Assembly (NCBI GenBank): GCA_964634615.1
Contig: CAZWLQ010000021.1
Span: forward strand, 1 to 10,807
Source: EsbW-18 sp964634615
Lineage (GTDB): Bacteria; Patescibacteriota; Minisyncoccia; Phycocordibacterales; EsbW-18
Direction: 5' to 3'
DNA length: 10,807 nucleotides
Part shown: piece by piece, positions 1-4,794 of the stretch
Layout: the number at the start of each line of letters is the position of its first letter
How positions within the stretch are numbered: position 1 is the stretch's first letter
Notes under the pieces: model-generated
What the model was told of the DNA's origin: nothing
The model's input: the letters and a program-made list of their open reading frames with translations, nothing else
Database searches by the model: none
Translations under genes and position numbers: made by a program

Positions 1-14
1 GCCGGCAGGCAGGC
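1..14. repeat. Partial CCTGCCGGCAGG palindromic repeat cut by the window edge
   Basis: The window opens with GCCGGCAGGCAGGC, the right half of the palindrome seen complete at 9888-9909 and in shorter form at 2183-2196. It is probably one copy of a dispersed intergenic palindrome. Its left half lies outside the window. Confidence 0.55.
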
Positions 15-79
15 TGCAGAAACCAAGAAGGGGAAATTTTGAAAGGGTGTCGTCGTGTACGAAATATCTCCCCACTTTC

Positions 80-127
80 TATAAAAGGAATGGGAGATAG
101 CGGCCGAGGTGGCATGGCTATCTCCCA
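80..127 (-). terminator. Intrinsic terminator of the secreted-protein gene at 231-560
   Basis: The arms TGGGAGATAGC (91-101) and GCTATCTCCCA (117-127) form a perfect 11-bp stem with a 15-nt loop. Read on the minus strand, the stem is followed by TTCCTTTTAT (90 down to 81), as expected for a Rho-independent terminator. It lies about 100 nt after the stop codon at 231, so the mRNA would have a long 3' UTR. A further TATCTCCC at 65-72 could pair with 92-99 instead. Confidence 0.65.
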
Positions 128-230
128 GGGTGCCCGTAGCTAAGGGCGGTTGTCCGAGGTGACTAGTCTCGGGGGCGGGAACTACGGTGGCAACCGACCA
201 AGGGTCAATCGTGGTCAGTCGCCGGCGGGG

Positions 231-560
231 TCAGGTGCGAAGCAGTCGAGCGGGAAGAATCCCTGGCCAACTCTTGAGGTCGGCGTGGGTGTACCCGTGC
301 CGCTGCGCGTGGTACATCAGCTCCCGATCGATCCAAGAGGTGTTGACCGGCGGCGCCCACGTAGCGGACGTGGCCGGACTCGACTCGAAGATGCCGTCGA
401 AGCCGCGGACGATCGAGTCGGGACTCCCTTGGGTGATCTCGAAGTACGGCAGCAGGAGCGTCGCCGAGGGAACGTCATCGACCGTGCCGATGACCGCCTG
501 TGCGCCCTGTCCAGCCACCAACAGCCCCAGAAGGGCCACCGCCAAAGCAAGCTTCTTCAT
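231..560 (-). CDS. Small secreted protein of unknown function
   Basis: A 109-residue product is predicted from the ATG at 560, which is preceded on the minus strand by an AGGAAAGG Shine-Dalgarno. An upstream in-frame ATG at 623 would put 21 non-hydrophobic residues before the signal peptide, so I prefer 560. Residues 1-22 are a textbook Sec signal peptide: MKK, a hydrophobic core and an AQA cleavage site. The mature protein begins VIGTVDDVPSATLLLPYFEI. I recall a similar VPAATLLLPYFEV opening in much longer secreted proteins of unknown function from Proteobacteria and related phyla. Here the homology seems to stop after that motif and the protein is short, so it may be a truncated or diverged member. 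No catalytic motif or cysteine pattern is visible. The gene has its own promoter (624-650) and terminator (80-127). Its high GC differs from the ribosomal genes in this window. Confidence 0.6.
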   Translation of the reverse strand: MKKLALAVALLGLLVAGQGAQAVIGTVDDVPSATLLLPYFEITQGSPDSIVRGFDGIFESSPATSATWAPPVNTSWIDRELMYHAQRHGYTHADLKSWPGILPARLLRT

Positions 561-623
561 CGCCTTTCCTTTCGGTTCTCGTGGGGCCTTTGTGACCACC
601 GCGAGGTACAATTCTCTACCCAC

Positions 624-650
624 TCTATAATCTAAAAAAGATTTTGTAAA
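624..650 (-). promoter_or_regulatory. Putative promoter for the gene at 231-560
   Basis: On the minus strand TTTACA (650-645) is followed after 15 nt by TATAGA (629-624). The spacing is slightly short; the register GTTTAC gives 16. Transcription would start near 617, leaving a leader of about 57 nt before the ATG at 560. Confidence 0.45.
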
Positions 651-669
651 CTGCTAGTAATTGAAACAA

Positions 670-699
670 CATTCCTTCATTCTGCAGAATGAAGGAATG
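670..699. repeat. 30-bp perfect palindrome
   Basis: The half-site CATTCCTTCATTCTG (670-684) is followed without a spacer by its exact reverse complement (685-699). It lies between the terminator of the upstream minus-strand gene and the promoter of the next one. As DNA it could be a dimeric operator; as RNA it would be a 15-bp hairpin with no natural loop. There is no T-tract on either side, so it is not an ordinary terminator. Confidence 0.85.
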
Positions 700-712
700 A
701 GACCATTTGTAT

Positions 713-751
713 AAAAAGAAAAAAGGCCCAGCGGGGTTGCCGCTAGGCCTT
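713..751 (-). terminator. Intrinsic terminator of the secreted-protein gene at 839-1372
   Basis: AAGGCC-c-AGCGG (723-734) pairs with CCGCT-a-GGCCTT (740-751) around a 5-nt loop. On the minus strand the hairpin runs into a long T-rich tract, read from the A-rich stretch at 713-724. This is a canonical Rho-independent terminator. Confidence 0.85.
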
Positions 752-755
752 GGGT

Positions 756-841
756 GATCCACTTCCGGGGATCGTCGGGGGCGGAAGAGTCTGACCCATG
801 CCCCTACCTTCAGGTCAGACTGTTGAGCCGGCCGGGGCTCA
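756..841 (-). other. Structured 3' UTR with several small hairpins
   Basis: Between the stop codon at 839-841 and the terminator at 713-751 lie consecutive inverted repeats: TGAGCC/GGCTCA (824-829/836-841, overlapping the stop codon), AGTCTGACC/GGTCAGACT (788-796/813-821), CTTCCG/CGGAAG (762-767/782-787) and the alternative GATCC/GGATC (756-760/769-773). Such a series could protect the 3' end or be released as a small RNA. That role is inferred. Confidence 0.4.
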
Positions 842-1372
842 GGCGCCTTTGTGCAGCGTAGCGCCCTGCCAGCCAACCTTGTCCAGGCCGAGGGAGGGGT
901 GGGTGCCCGCCGAGGCGGCCGAGGCGATGGCCGGCGCGGAGTTGTCGATCAAGCCGTCCTTGGTGAAGCTGGCCGTGCTGTCGGCGATTTGAAGCCCGGT
1001 CTCGCGCGCCGCCGAATCGTTGGGGTTCATCCCGGCCTGGTAGCCCGAGGCGCCCTGGGCGCCCACGTCGATGAACTCGAACTTGCTGCCGGCAGTCTCG
1101 TCGCCCTGGGCGACCTCGTAGACGTTGATGTTGTTGGCCGCGTTCTGCTCCTGCGCCTTGTCGCCGGTGGCGTCGAAGCCGACGCTGACCCGCGAGGTGG
1201 CGTTGAACTGCGTTTCCGCACGGTACTGCACCAGCGTCTGCACGCCGGTGTCGTTCGCCTGATCGGCGACCAGCGTCAGCTGGACGTCGGGCGGATCGGT
1301 CGTTGCCGCCTTCGTCGGAACCGTGCAGAGCACGGCAACGGCGAGGACGAGCAGCATCGGACGCATACGCAT
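839..1372 (-). CDS. Secreted protein of unknown function
   Basis: The 177-residue product starts at the ATG at 1372, with GAGGGAGG about 6 nt upstream on the minus strand; a second in-frame ATG at 1366 is also possible. Residues 1-22 form a Sec signal peptide: MRMR, a run of Leu/Val/Ala, then a cleavage site near TKA-AT. The mature part is acidic and rich in Ala, Asp, Gly, Asn and Gln. It has an alternating pattern (VQLTLVADQ, TLVQYRAETQF, SRVSVGFDA) suggestive of beta strands, and it lacks cysteine. No lipobox, cell-wall anchor or second membrane segment is visible. It is transcribed alone from a strong promoter (1462-1489) and ends at a canonical terminator (713-751). I do not recognise the family; a surface or envelope-associated role is inferred only from export. 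Confidence 0.7.
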   Translation of the reverse strand: MRMRPMLLVLAVAVLCTVPTKAATTDPPDVQLTLVADQANDTGVQTLVQYRAETQFNATSRVSVGFDATGDKAQEQNAANNINVYEVAQGDETAGSKFEFIDVGAQGASGYQAGMNPNDSAARETGLQIADSTASFTKDGLIDNSAPAIASAASAGTHPSLGLDKVGWQGATLHKGA

Positions 1373-1461
1373 CGCTTGCCTCCCTCTTCCTGTTGTCCTG
1401 TGAGCTCGTAACGCACGGTTGCCACGTTGGCACCATGTCGCCCGAGGAACTTCTGATGGGT

Positions 1462-1489
1462 ATTATACGGGTATACTCAATCCTGTCAA
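1462..1489 (-). promoter_or_regulatory. Strong sigma-70-type promoter for the gene at 839-1372
   Basis: On the minus strand TTGACA (1489-1484) is followed after exactly 16 nt by TATAAT (1467-1462), both perfect consensus hexamers. Transcription should begin near 1455, giving a leader of about 80 nt. Confidence 0.85.
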
Positions 1490-1545
1490 GTTTCTGGGGA
1501 TAATGTATACAATGAAGCGGTGATGGGGCACATCCAGTACGTGCT

Positions 1546-1573
1546 TTGCATAAAGGTATGCGCTGGCTATACT
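1546..1573 (+). promoter_or_regulatory. Promoter for the wHTH/NTase-like gene
   Basis: TTGCAT (1546-1551) and TATACT (1568-1573) are 16 nt apart. A start near 1580 leaves a leader of about 20 nt before the ATG at 1600. This argues against the upstream TTG at 1546, which lies inside the -35 box, as the start codon. Confidence 0.65.
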
Positions 1574-1599
1574 TCTCCTATCCTCAATTCATATCCTGT

Positions 1600-2154
1600 A
1601 TGGAAAAACTCGCTGCACTTTTCGGTAACTCTGCATTCGTTCGCATCACGCGCCTTTTTTTACTTCACCCAACCACGAGCTACAGCACAAAAACGCTTCG
1701 TGAAAAAACACGCGTCACTATTGATGAGCTTCGTCCGGTCATTCGCGATCTTTCGAAAGCGGGTGTTGTGAAGAAGAGAAACGGCAAAACCGTTTTGAAT
1801 ACCGAGTCATCCTTTCTGCCGCCGCTCCGCGAATTATTGATTGGACAGATGCTCGGGGATATTCACCTTGCGAAACGACTCGCAAAGGCGGGTGCAATCA
1901 AACTCCTCATCGCATCCGGCGTCTTCATCGACAACGCTGAATCGCGCATTGATATTCTTATCGTCGCTGACCGTCTCGACTTGAAGGGATTGCGAAAAAT
2001 AATCACGACACTCGAATCAGACGTGGGACAGGAGGTTCGCTACACCGCATTTACTCCGACAGAATTTTCATACCGCCTTGGTGTGAACGACAAATTGGTT
2101 CGCGACATTCTCGACTACCCCCACGAGAAGCTGGTGAATAAAATCCTTCAATAG
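1600..2154 (+). CDS. Winged-helix protein with degenerate nucleotidyltransferase-like domain
   Basis: This 184-residue protein begins MEKLAALFGNSAFVRITRLF. Residues 1-67 fit a winged helix: an N-terminal helix, a recognition-type segment around TRVTIDELRPVIRDLSKAG and a short wing VVKKRNGKTVLN. Residues 95-184 resemble the fold seen in minimal nucleotidyltransferases: helix, GVFIDNAESRIDILIVAD, then an alpha/beta region ending TEFSYRLGVNDKLVRDIL. The usual GS and D-x-D catalytic signature is lost: the first acidic position is Arg in SRIDILIV, so catalysis is unlikely. I recall this architecture as common in Parcubacteria, annotated as a hypothetical transcriptional regulator. A DNA-binding role is therefore likely and the ligand or target is unknown. 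The start is set by the promoter at 1546-1573; no clear Shine-Dalgarno precedes it. No terminator hairpin is obvious downstream. Confidence 0.75.
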   Translation: MEKLAALFGNSAFVRITRLFLLHPTTSYSTKTLREKTRVTIDELRPVIRDLSKAGVVKKRNGKTVLNTESSFLPPLRELLIGQMLGDIHLAKRLAKAGAIKLLIASGVFIDNAESRIDILIVADRLDLKGLRKIITTLESDVGQEVRYTAFTPTEFSYRLGVNDKLVRDILDYPHEKLVNKILQ

Positions 2155-2159
2155 GAAAG

Positions 2160-2235
2160 CTCCAAACGCCAGAATCCAAGTTGCCTGCCGGCAGGCGGGC
2201 AAACAAACTTCAAGAATCAAATTCCAAACAGAATT
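2160..2235. repeat. CCAAA-rich intergenic filler with embedded CCTGCCGGCAGG palindrome
   Basis: The stretch contains imperfect reiterations of CCAAA/TCCAA/CAAACTTCAA around a 14-bp palindrome GCCTGCCGGCAGGC (2183-2196). The same palindrome recurs at 9888-9909 and at the left window edge. I recall CCAAA-type low-complexity filler from CPR intergenic regions. No coding or promoter function is visible inside it. Confidence 0.5.
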
Positions 2236-2247
2236 TTCTGGACTAAC

Positions 2248-2275
2248 TTGACGTATTGTTTATTTGTGATACTCT
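2248..2275 (+). promoter_or_regulatory. Putative promoter for the orphan gene at 2359
   Basis: TTGACG (2248-2253) and TACTCT (2270-2275) are 16 nt apart. The -35 is nearly consensus and the -10 is weaker. The predicted leader is about 75 nt long. Confidence 0.55.
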
Positions 2276-2358
2276 ATCTTCGGATTTGTTGACCGAGGAA
2301 CGGACTGGGCCAGTAACCCTACCGCACTCCTGGCAACGGAAAGAGAAGGAGATTTGTG

Positions 2359-3003
2359 ATGAGCATCAACTTGTACTTGAAGCAGCGGGAAACCGAAGAG
2401 TGTCCGAAGTTCAAGCGGACCGAGAGGTACGAGAAGGGGCAGAGGTGGGAGGAGTTACGTCTCGACGATACCTTTCTCTTCAATGACAAGGGTGTATGGC
2501 GTGTCAGTTGGAGTGAGGGCACGGAGATCTCCCCCTGGCTCGAAGAGCTCGTCGATACGGTTTCTCTTCATGAGGCGTTCCCTATGGCTGGCTCTCGAGA
2601 GACCGGCATCTACCGGCACGAGAGCGCCGAAGGGAAGCTCGACACACGCTCCGCAAGCAAAGGACAACGGGAGTACTGGGTCGAGATCAGGGGGAAGAAT
2701 CTCTCAGATGTTCGCGAACTCCTTCACTTGATCAGGGTCGGCAAGGTTCGTCCCGTCGAGAGTTTCGAAGGAGCGCAGGACGGTCGTTCTCGCCAGGAGC
2801 TCGAGGAAAAGCTCCGTTACACCGAACGGCACAACACTATGCTTCAGGCCCTCGTCGATCAGAACGACGTATGGCGAAAGAAGCTCAAGGCGGATCTCGA
2901 GCAGTTCGTCGAAGGATTGGGGTTTGGACGGAGCCCCTTCTATCGGAAAGGCACGGTTCAGCAGAGGATCAGCAACATCCTCGCCGTCCACTTCAAGGGC
3001 TGA
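2359..3003 (+). CDS. Soluble orphan protein with C-terminal coiled coil
   Basis: The predicted product has 214 residues from the ATG at 2359. AAGGAG at 2346-2351 lies 7 nt upstream of that ATG, which favours it over the overlapping GTG at 2356 (4 nt). No signal peptide or membrane segment is seen. The N-terminal half (1-110) is charged and rich in Trp and Glu, with short strand-like pieces (DDTFLFNDKGVWRVSW). Residues about 112-135 (GKNLSDVRELLHLIRVGKV) look like a helix-turn-strand unit. Residues about 143-185 are a strongly charged helix likely to form a coiled coil. I do not recognise the family. It is a single-gene unit with promoter at 2248 and a strong terminator at 3021. Its GC-rich composition contrasts with the MscS-like gene downstream. 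Confidence 0.7.
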   Translation: MSINLYLKQRETEECPKFKRTERYEKGQRWEELRLDDTFLFNDKGVWRVSWSEGTEISPWLEELVDTVSLHEAFPMAGSRETGIYRHESAEGKLDTRSASKGQREYWVEIRGKNLSDVRELLHLIRVGKVRPVESFEGAQDGRSRQELEEKLRYTERHNTMLQALVDQNDVWRKKLKADLEQFVEGLGFGRSPFYRKGTVQQRISNILAVHFKG

Positions 3004-3020
3004 CGCACCAGAACGCATTC

Positions 3021-3055
3021 GCCGGTTCCGCCTCGCGGAACCGGCTTTTCCTTTT
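3021..3055 (+). terminator. Intrinsic terminator of the orphan gene at 2359
   Basis: GCCGGTTCCGC (3021-3031) pairs perfectly with GCGGAACCGGC (3035-3045) around a 3-nt loop and is followed by TTTTCCTTTT. It lies 17 nt after the stop codon. Confidence 0.92.
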
Positions 3056-3108
3056 GTATTTTTATTGATACCCACTCTTTGGTTATTGAAACTTTGATTT
3101 TGGAATTT

Positions 3109-3157
3109 CCAGCCCCACAAGGATATCCACATGCTTGTAATGCCCTTGTGGGGCTGG
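3109..3157. repeat. 14-bp perfect inverted repeat with 21-nt loop
   Basis: CCAGCCCCACAAGG (3109-3122) is repeated as its exact reverse complement at 3144-3157. No T-tract follows on either strand, and it sits after a complete terminator (3021-3055) and before the MscS-like gene. It may be a small mobile palindromic element, a leader structure of the next gene, or a binding site. Confidence 0.75.
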
Positions 3158-3252
3158 TGTTACACTTTTCGGTAGGCAGGCATTACGGAAATCGTGCTGG
3201 TCGGCACATTCCACCCTTATCAATAGCTTTTATAGATATGTACGGAACACCA

Positions 3253-3942
3253 ATGGTATTTCAGAACACGGGCGCTGTTGTTGCAAATTCACTTCAGTCG
3301 CTCTGGATGGGAGTTCTTGGATTCATTCCTGAACTCATCATTGCGATTATTATCTTCATTGTCGGCTGGATTATTGCGGCTCTCCTTGGACGCGCAGTCG
3401 AACAAGTGGTTCGCGCAGTGAAGCTCGACAACGCGCTTCGCGGTGCAGGACTCGAAGCAACGCTCTCACGCGCAGGATTTTCACTCAATTCAGGCCGTTT
3501 CATCGGTGAGTTGGTGAAGTGGTTCATCATCGTGGTCTTCTTGGTTGCAGCACTTGATGTGCTTCGCCTTGACCAGGTGACGCTCTTCCTCCGCGAAGTC
3601 GTCCTCGGCTACTTGCCACAGGTCATCGTTGCGGTCTTGATTATGTTGGTTGCGGTTGTGATTGCAGAGGCAATGCGCAAGCTTGTCGTCGGCTCAGCAA
3701 AGGCAGCAAACATCCGATCAGCAGGATTCCTCGGTGCGGTTACGAAGTGGGCGATCTGGATTTTCGCACTTCTCGCAGCACTCTTGCAGCTTGGTATCGC
3801 AGTGACGTTCCTCCAGACCCTCTTCACCGGTGTCATCGTTGCGCTTTCACTCGCATTCGGTTTGGCATTCGGTCTTGGCGGTCAGGCAGCAGCATCTCGC
3901 TACATCGACCACATGCAGTCAGAGATGAAGGACAGAGACTAA
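3253..3942 (+). CDS. MscS-like membrane protein made only of transmembrane helices
   Basis: From the ATG at 3253 the product has 229 residues; an ATG at 3238 would add five. I chose 3253 because a -10-like TATAGA at 3231 would place the transcript start between the two, and because I recall relatives opening close to the NSLQSLW motif. Hydrophobic segments lie at about 25-46, 87-105, 120-140, 164-184 and 190-210. The repeated helix-plus-amphipathic pattern (VGWIIAALLGRAVEQVV, VAVVIAEAMRKLVVG) fits the TM-helix repeat of the conserved TM_helix family. The final FGLAFGLGGQAAASRYIDHM matches the pore-lining helix and entry to the beta domain of small-conductance mechanosensitive channels. The beta and C-terminal domains are absent; the protein ends 10 residues later. 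It may form a reduced channel or act as a membrane scaffold. A bidirectional terminator follows. Confidence 0.8.
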   Translation: MVFQNTGAVVANSLQSLWMGVLGFIPELIIAIIIFIVGWIIAALLGRAVEQVVRAVKLDNALRGAGLEATLSRAGFSLNSGRFIGELVKWFIIVVFLVAALDVLRLDQVTLFLREVVLGYLPQVIVAVLIMLVAVVIAEAMRKLVVGSAKAANIRSAGFLGAVTKWAIWIFALLAALLQLGIAVTFLQTLFTGVIVALSLAFGLAFGLGGQAAASRYIDHMQSEMKDRD

Positions 3943-3968
3943 AGATAGTCACTAGCCACTAGGGCAGA

Positions 3969-4005
3969 GAAAATACCCCGCCAGAGATGGCGGGGTATTT
4001 TCTTG
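3969..4005 (+). terminator. Intrinsic terminator of the MscS-like gene
   Basis: GAAAATACCCCGCC (3969-3982) pairs perfectly with GGCGGGGTATTTTC (3989-4002) around 6 nt. The A/T flanks give a T-tract on either strand. Its right tail overlaps the -35 box of the next promoter. Confidence 0.9.
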
Positions 4006-4031
4006 TATTTCGGCTTCCGTCGGCGTACCAT
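4003..4031 (+). promoter_or_regulatory. Promoter of array gene 1, embedded in the upstream terminator tail
   Basis: TTGTAT (4003-4008) and TACCAT (4026-4031) are 17 nt apart. The same TACCAT, with a TTGnnn hexamer 16-17 nt upstream, precedes all four array genes, which supports it as a real -10. Confidence 0.6.
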
Positions 4032-4033
4032 CG

Positions 4034-4079
4034 CACGCAGATTTGTTTCATTCACGCAGTTCAACGCTCGAAAGGAGCG
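4034..4079 (+). promoter_or_regulatory. Conserved leader module of array gene 1
   Basis: The leader holds a direct repeat CACGCAG (4034-4040 and 4053-4059, one pitch of 19 nt). It also holds a small hairpin CGCTC-GAAAG-GAGCG (4065-4079) whose 3' arm contains part of the Shine-Dalgarno AAAGGAG (4071-4077). The segment 4024-4080 is identical to the leader of gene 2 and nearly identical in genes 3 and 4. Partial sequestration of the ribosome site, or a regulator bound to the paired repeats, is inferred. Confidence 0.55.
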
Positions 4080-4083
4080 AAAC

Positions 4084-4674
4084 ATGAAGAGTCTAAAAGT
4101 TTGGTGGAGTAGTCTCCGCTTGGTGACGAAGATTCGTGTGCTCGAAGCGCTCCTCGTGGCCATGGCTCTTTCCGCGGCTGGAGGGCTCCTGCTTGCAGTG
4201 AATCGCGTCACCGCCAAAGAAAATCCATTCGGTCCCGGTATGTTTGTGGTTGTTTCGATCCTGATGGGCGTGCTCTTGAGCATCCCGATCTTGCAGTTTC
4301 GTGATCAACGACGGAAGGCATGGTGGGAGAAAGCGTACAAATTTTTCGCGCACAGAGCGGAGACTGTCCGTGCTGCGCTCGAGGACTCATCACCAGCAAA
4401 CGAAGGGTATGTCCTCAGTGACGCAAAGACCTTGATTGAGCTTCTTTTGTCCGAGAATCTTTCGCTCAAGGCATTCAAGACGTTCGAACAGCGCGCGCTT
4501 TTGACCCTTTACGATCGAGGGTGGGTTGAGTTGAAGTTGACTCAGCGGAGCGGTGAGGTCGTTCCGGTTGTCTATCTCTCAGCAAGAGCCGAGGCACTGT
4601 TTGATGACCTCTGTCCCAGCGACTGGTCGCCGGAGGATGAGCACCCGCACGTATCGGTTCCATCACCTGCGTGA
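4084..4674 (+). CDS. Array gene 1: two-helix membrane protein with winged-helix-like tail
   Basis: The ATG at 4084 follows AAAGGAG by about 6 nt and gives 196 residues. A basic N-terminus with RLVTK (12-16) precedes membrane segments at about 20-40 and 51-71. RDQRRK follows at once, so both ends should be cytoplasmic by the positive-inside rule. Residues about 110-177 look like a winged helix: helices up to TFEQRALLTLYDRGWVELK, then a wing EVVPVVYLSARAEALFDDL. The C-terminus is WSPEDEHPHVSVPSPA, shared with the next three genes in the form WSPED-x(5-7)-VPSP(SP)A. The family is not known to me. Topology suggests a membrane-tethered DNA-binding or sensory protein. It is the most diverged member of the four-gene array and is transcribed alone from its own promoter to its own terminator. 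Confidence 0.75.
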   Translation: MKSLKVWWSSLRLVTKIRVLEALLVAMALSAAGGLLLAVNRVTAKENPFGPGMFVVVSILMGVLLSIPILQFRDQRRKAWWEKAYKFFAHRAETVRAALEDSSPANEGYVLSDAKTLIELLLSENLSLKAFKTFEQRALLTLYDRGWVELKLTQRSGEVVPVVYLSARAEALFDDLCPSDWSPEDEHPHVSVPSPA

Positions 4675-4682
4675 ACATCAAG

Positions 4683-4725
4683 CCCCGCCCGACGATTTTG
4701 TCGAGGCGGGGTCCTTGCATTTTCA
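4683..4725 (+). terminator. Intrinsic terminator of array gene 1
   Basis: CCCCGCC-CGAC (4683-4693) pairs with GTCG-a-GGCGGGG (4700-4711) with one bulged A. It is followed by a T-rich tail ending TTTT at 4720-4723, and that tail also holds the next -35 box. Confidence 0.85.
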
Positions 4726-4742
4726 TGCCCTCGGCGTACCAT
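4715..4742 (+). promoter_or_regulatory. Promoter of array gene 2
   Basis: TTGCAT (4715-4720) and TACCAT (4737-4742) are 16 nt apart. The -35 lies in the tail of the gene 1 terminator. Confidence 0.6.
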
Positions 4743-4744
4743 CG

Positions 4745-4790
4745 CACGCAGATTTGTTTCATTCACGCAGTTCAACGCTCGAAAGGAGCG
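4745..4790 (+). promoter_or_regulatory. Conserved leader module of array gene 2
   Basis: CACGCAG occurs at 4745-4751 and 4764-4770. The hairpin CGCTC-GAAAG-GAGCG spans 4776-4790 and overlaps the Shine-Dalgarno. From 4735 to 4791 the sequence is identical to the gene 1 leader, which is far more similarity than the coding sequences show. Confidence 0.55.
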
Positions 4791-4794
4791 AGTC

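Noticed and set aside
1..230. Read-through of the TGA at 231 as a sense codon
   Set aside because: The frame stays open beyond the stop, but the region is GC-rich and other genes here (for example at 3003, 4674 and 5418) use TGA as a clear stop before their terminators, so UGA recoding is not supported.
228..248. GGTCAGGTGCGAAGCAGTC resembling the conserved apical domain of signal recognition particle RNA
   Set aside because: The GTCAGG and AGCAG halves match, but the apical stem with its GGAA loop is reduced to one pair around GCGA, and the flanks do not form a convincing long hairpin. It also overlaps the 3' end of a plausible coding region. An Infernal search with the SRP models would settle it.
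150..635. Plus-strand open frames over the first 1.4 kb
   Set aside because: They are Arg/Pro/Ala-rich antisense shadows of the two minus-strand genes, which have signal peptides, ribosome sites, promoters and terminators.
1546..1599. Upstream TTG start for the wHTH/NTase-like gene
   Set aside because: The TTG lies in the predicted -35 box, and the 18 extra residues do not fit the family's usual opening.
3079..3252. Extended N-terminus of the MscS-like protein
   Set aside because: This stretch would translate the inverted repeat at 3109-3157 and gives no recognisable domain; the protein family starts close to the NSLQSLW motif.
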